This document shows positions 6,383 through 8,112 of a DNA stretch of 8,112 nt, one piece after another (positions within the stretch are counted from its first letter, which is position 1; each line of letters starts with the position of its first letter). The position numbers and the translations under genes are program-made. The stretch is from Bacteroidota bacterium (GTDB lineage: Bacteria > Bacteroidota > Bacteroidia > Chitinophagales > UBA10324): contig DMRR01000194.1 of the NCBI GenBank assembly GCA_003455275.1, forward strand, positions 3,950 to 12,061, written 5' to 3'. The notes under the pieces are model-generated. The model was not told the DNA's origin. It saw nothing but the letters and a program-made list of their open reading frames with translations, and did not search any database.

Positions 6383-8112
6383 GTGAAAAAAATTTTAGCA
6401 GCCGCGCTGTTGCTGCTTGTTCATTTTTCTAATGCGCAATCGTTCCTCAATGGATTTGTTGTGGATGCACACAACTCCAAGCCGCTTGCTTTTGCAACCG
6501 TGCAGTTGCCCGAGTTGCACTTGCTCGTGTATTCTGATTCATCGGGAAAATTTTCTATCCAAAATCTTCCTGAAGGAAATTTTATTCTGAAAGTTTCCTA
6601 CATCGGTTATGAATCGTTGATTCAAACAGTGAGTGTGTCGCAGGCGAAAAATATTCTTCCGATAAAACTTGAACCCATTGAATTGGAAACGGAGGAAGTG
6701 GTGATATACGGCACGCACCAAAACGATTGGCGCAACACACCGATGGACATTGTTTCACTCGGTCGGGATGACATCAGTGGTCGCGGAAATCTTTCGCTCA
6801 GCAGCGCCATTGCAAAACTTCCGGGTATGGGCGAAATGACGACCGGAGGAATCAGCAAGCCCGTGATTCGCGGCTTGTATGGAAACCGGATTCAAACGCA
6901 GGTGCTGGGCATTCGCTTCGACAACATGCAGTTTCAGGATGAGCACGGACTTGGTTTGAGCGATGCAGGCGTAGAGCGCGTAGAAATAATTAAAGGTCCG
7001 GCATCGCTTTCATATGGCAGCGATGCAATGGGCGGTGTGATAAATGTAATTGAAGAAAACCCCGCCCGCACCGGAAAAACAGAAATGGATGTGAACCTGA
7101 AATCTTTCAGCAACACGCTGGGATATGCTGCTGACGCAGGTTGGAAGAAGGCAACGCAAAAATGGAACTTGCGCTTGCGGCTCGGAACCGAATCGCACGC
7201 CGATTACATTGATGGAAATGGTTCGCGCATTTTCAACACGCGAACCGGGGGCTATGTGGCAAAAGCATCGGCAGGTTTTCGAAAACCACATTGGGTGATG
7301 CAGAACAATTATATGTTTTCGCACTACAACTTTGGCTTCGTGCTGAATCCTGCTGAGTTCGATTCTTCGTTGCTCGATGCGCGCGGCAGCCGCAGTTTTG
7401 ATATTCCCCATCACACAGTGCTGTTCAATATTTTTTCTTCGGAAAATACTTTCTTCAAAGGTCTCTCGAAAGTGAAACTGAATTTTGGTTTTCATTCGAA
7501 CAACCGGATGGAGCGCGAAGGCGGCAATAAAATTTCGCTCAACATGCTGCTCTCAACCGGAAACCTTACGCTGCAATGGAATCATCCGCTCGAGCACAAA
7601 GGCGAGTGGACGCTCGGCACTGACGCCATGTTTCAGAACAATACTAATCTTGGGTCGCGCATCATCATTCCCGACGCAGATTTTTTTGAAGATGGAATTT
7701 ATTTCACTGTTAATCTTCCGGTGAAAAAAATTGTGATTGAAGCAGGCGCACGGTTCGATTACAAAATGATTCAAACATTTGAAACCGGGTATCTTAACAC
7801 GGTTGATACTGTTTATATAAATGCACCGGGACAAAACATTATTCCATTCTCCAGAACTTACACAGTTGCAAACGGCGCGGCAGGTGTGAGTTGGAATCCT
7901 TCAAAAGACTTGAACCTGAAACTCAATGTAGCCAGCGGTTTCAGAGCGCCGAATCTTGCAGAGCTTTCAAGCAAGGGATTGCACGAAGGAACTTACAGAT
8001 GGGAAATAGGAAATCCTGATTTGAAAAGCGAACAAAATCTTAACACTGAACTTCAGATAAATTTTGAAGCGGATGATTTGCGTCTGACTGCAGCGGCATA
8101 TGTCAACAGCAT
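6383..8112 (+). CDS. TonB-dependent outer-membrane receptor, 3' truncated by the window edge
   Basis: The frame runs open from a stop at 6344-6346 to the right edge. No ATG precedes the signal peptide, so GTG at 6383 is the start (MKKILAAALLLLVHFSNAQ, cleavage near residue 18-19). The 576 visible residues contain a carboxypeptidase-regulatory-like domain (about 21-100, with GFVVDAHNSKPLAFATVQLP and SYIGYES), a TonB-box-like EEVVIYG (about 104-110), and a plug domain (about 115-223) with IRGLYGNRI (162-170) and VERVEIIKGPASLSYGSDAM (197-216) followed by GGVINVI. The beta-barrel begins after that; the family-typical FRAPNLAELSSKGLHEGTYR (520-539) followed by EIGNPDL is present. Full receptors of this type usually run to 700-800 residues, so perhaps a quarter is missing. 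It imports a ligand across the outer membrane using TonB/ExbBD energy. The RGL-plug and GxHxxT / EIGNP motifs recall ZnuD and heme-type receptors, but the substrate is inference. An AT-rich leader with eight A's (6369-6376) precedes the start. Confidence 0.93.
   Translation, partial: MKKILAAALLLLVHFSNAQSFLNGFVVDAHNSKPLAFATVQLPELHLLVYSDSSGKFSIQNLPEGNFILKVSYIGYESLIQTVSVSQAKNILPIKLEPIELETEEVVIYGTHQNDWRNTPMDIVSLGRDDISGRGNLSLSSAIAKLPGMGEMTTGGISKPVIRGLYGNRIQTQVLGIRFDNMQFQDEHGLGLSDAGVERVEIIKGPASLSYGSDAMGGVINVIEENPARTGKTEMDVNLKSFSNTLGYAADAGWKKATQKWNLRLRLGTESHADYIDGNGSRIFNTRTGGYVAKASAGFRKPHWVMQNNYMFSHYNFGFVLNPAEFDSSLLDARGSRSFDIPHHTVLFNIFSSENTFFKGLSKVKLNFGFHSNNRMEREGGNKISLNMLLSTGNLTLQWNHPLEHKGEWTLGTDAMFQNNTNLGSRIIIPDADFFEDGIYFTVNLPVKKIVIEAGARFDYKMIQTFETGYLNTVDTVYINAPGQNIIPFSRTYTVANGAAGVSWNPSKDLNLKLNVASGFRAPNLAELSSKGLHEGTYRWEIGNPDLKSEQNLNTELQINFEADDLRLTAAAYVNS

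Noticed and set aside
7010..7495. 161-codon open frame on the - strand inside the TonB receptor
   Set aside because: It lies entirely antisense to a motif-rich receptor domain and its translation shows no recognisable signal or domain; it is a shadow.

Overview
The window looks like an ordinary chromosomal stretch of a member of the Bacteroidota. The evidence is a TonB-dependent receptor whose signal peptide is followed by a carboxypeptidase-regulatory-like domain, secreted proteins with beta-sandwich C-termini, moderately AT-rich A-run-dense coding sequence, and no purine-rich Shine-Dalgarno sequence ahead of any start. All six genes are on the + strand, and little is left non-coding. I see no tRNA, rRNA, CRISPR array, insertion sequence or phage gene.

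Region 1 (1-3217) is a tightly packed probable operon of three genes. It starts with a 5'-truncated outer-membrane beta-barrel of the PagL / lipid A deacylase (acyloxyacyl hydrolase) type. An ATGA overlap leads into a polytopic inner-membrane protein that resembles GT-C glycosyltransferases. Eleven bases later comes an exported protein of unknown function with a FlgD/T9SS-like beta-sandwich at its C-terminus. The tight coupling suggests a shared envelope role, perhaps surface glycan or lipid A remodelling, but this is inference.

Region 2 (3218-5737) is a 174-base AT-rich gap with one small hairpin, followed by a complete UvrD/PcrA-type superfamily 1A helicase. All helicase motifs and the C-terminal Tudor-like domain are present. 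This is the most secure call in the window.

Region 3 (5738-8112) holds a small membrane-anchored or exported protein of unknown function, a short gap with two weak stem-loops, and a TonB-dependent receptor that runs off the right edge. The receptor has no ATG and starts at a GTG. Its plug and barrel motifs recall the ZnuD/heme-type receptor group, so the two genes may form an uptake pair for a metal or metal complex. The substrate cannot be read from the sequence.

I do not see a clear new defence or mobile system. The points most worth a second look are the PagL-like protein with Asn at the position expected for the catalytic Glu, the unknown exported protein at 2336-3217, and the unknown small protein paired with the TonB receptor.
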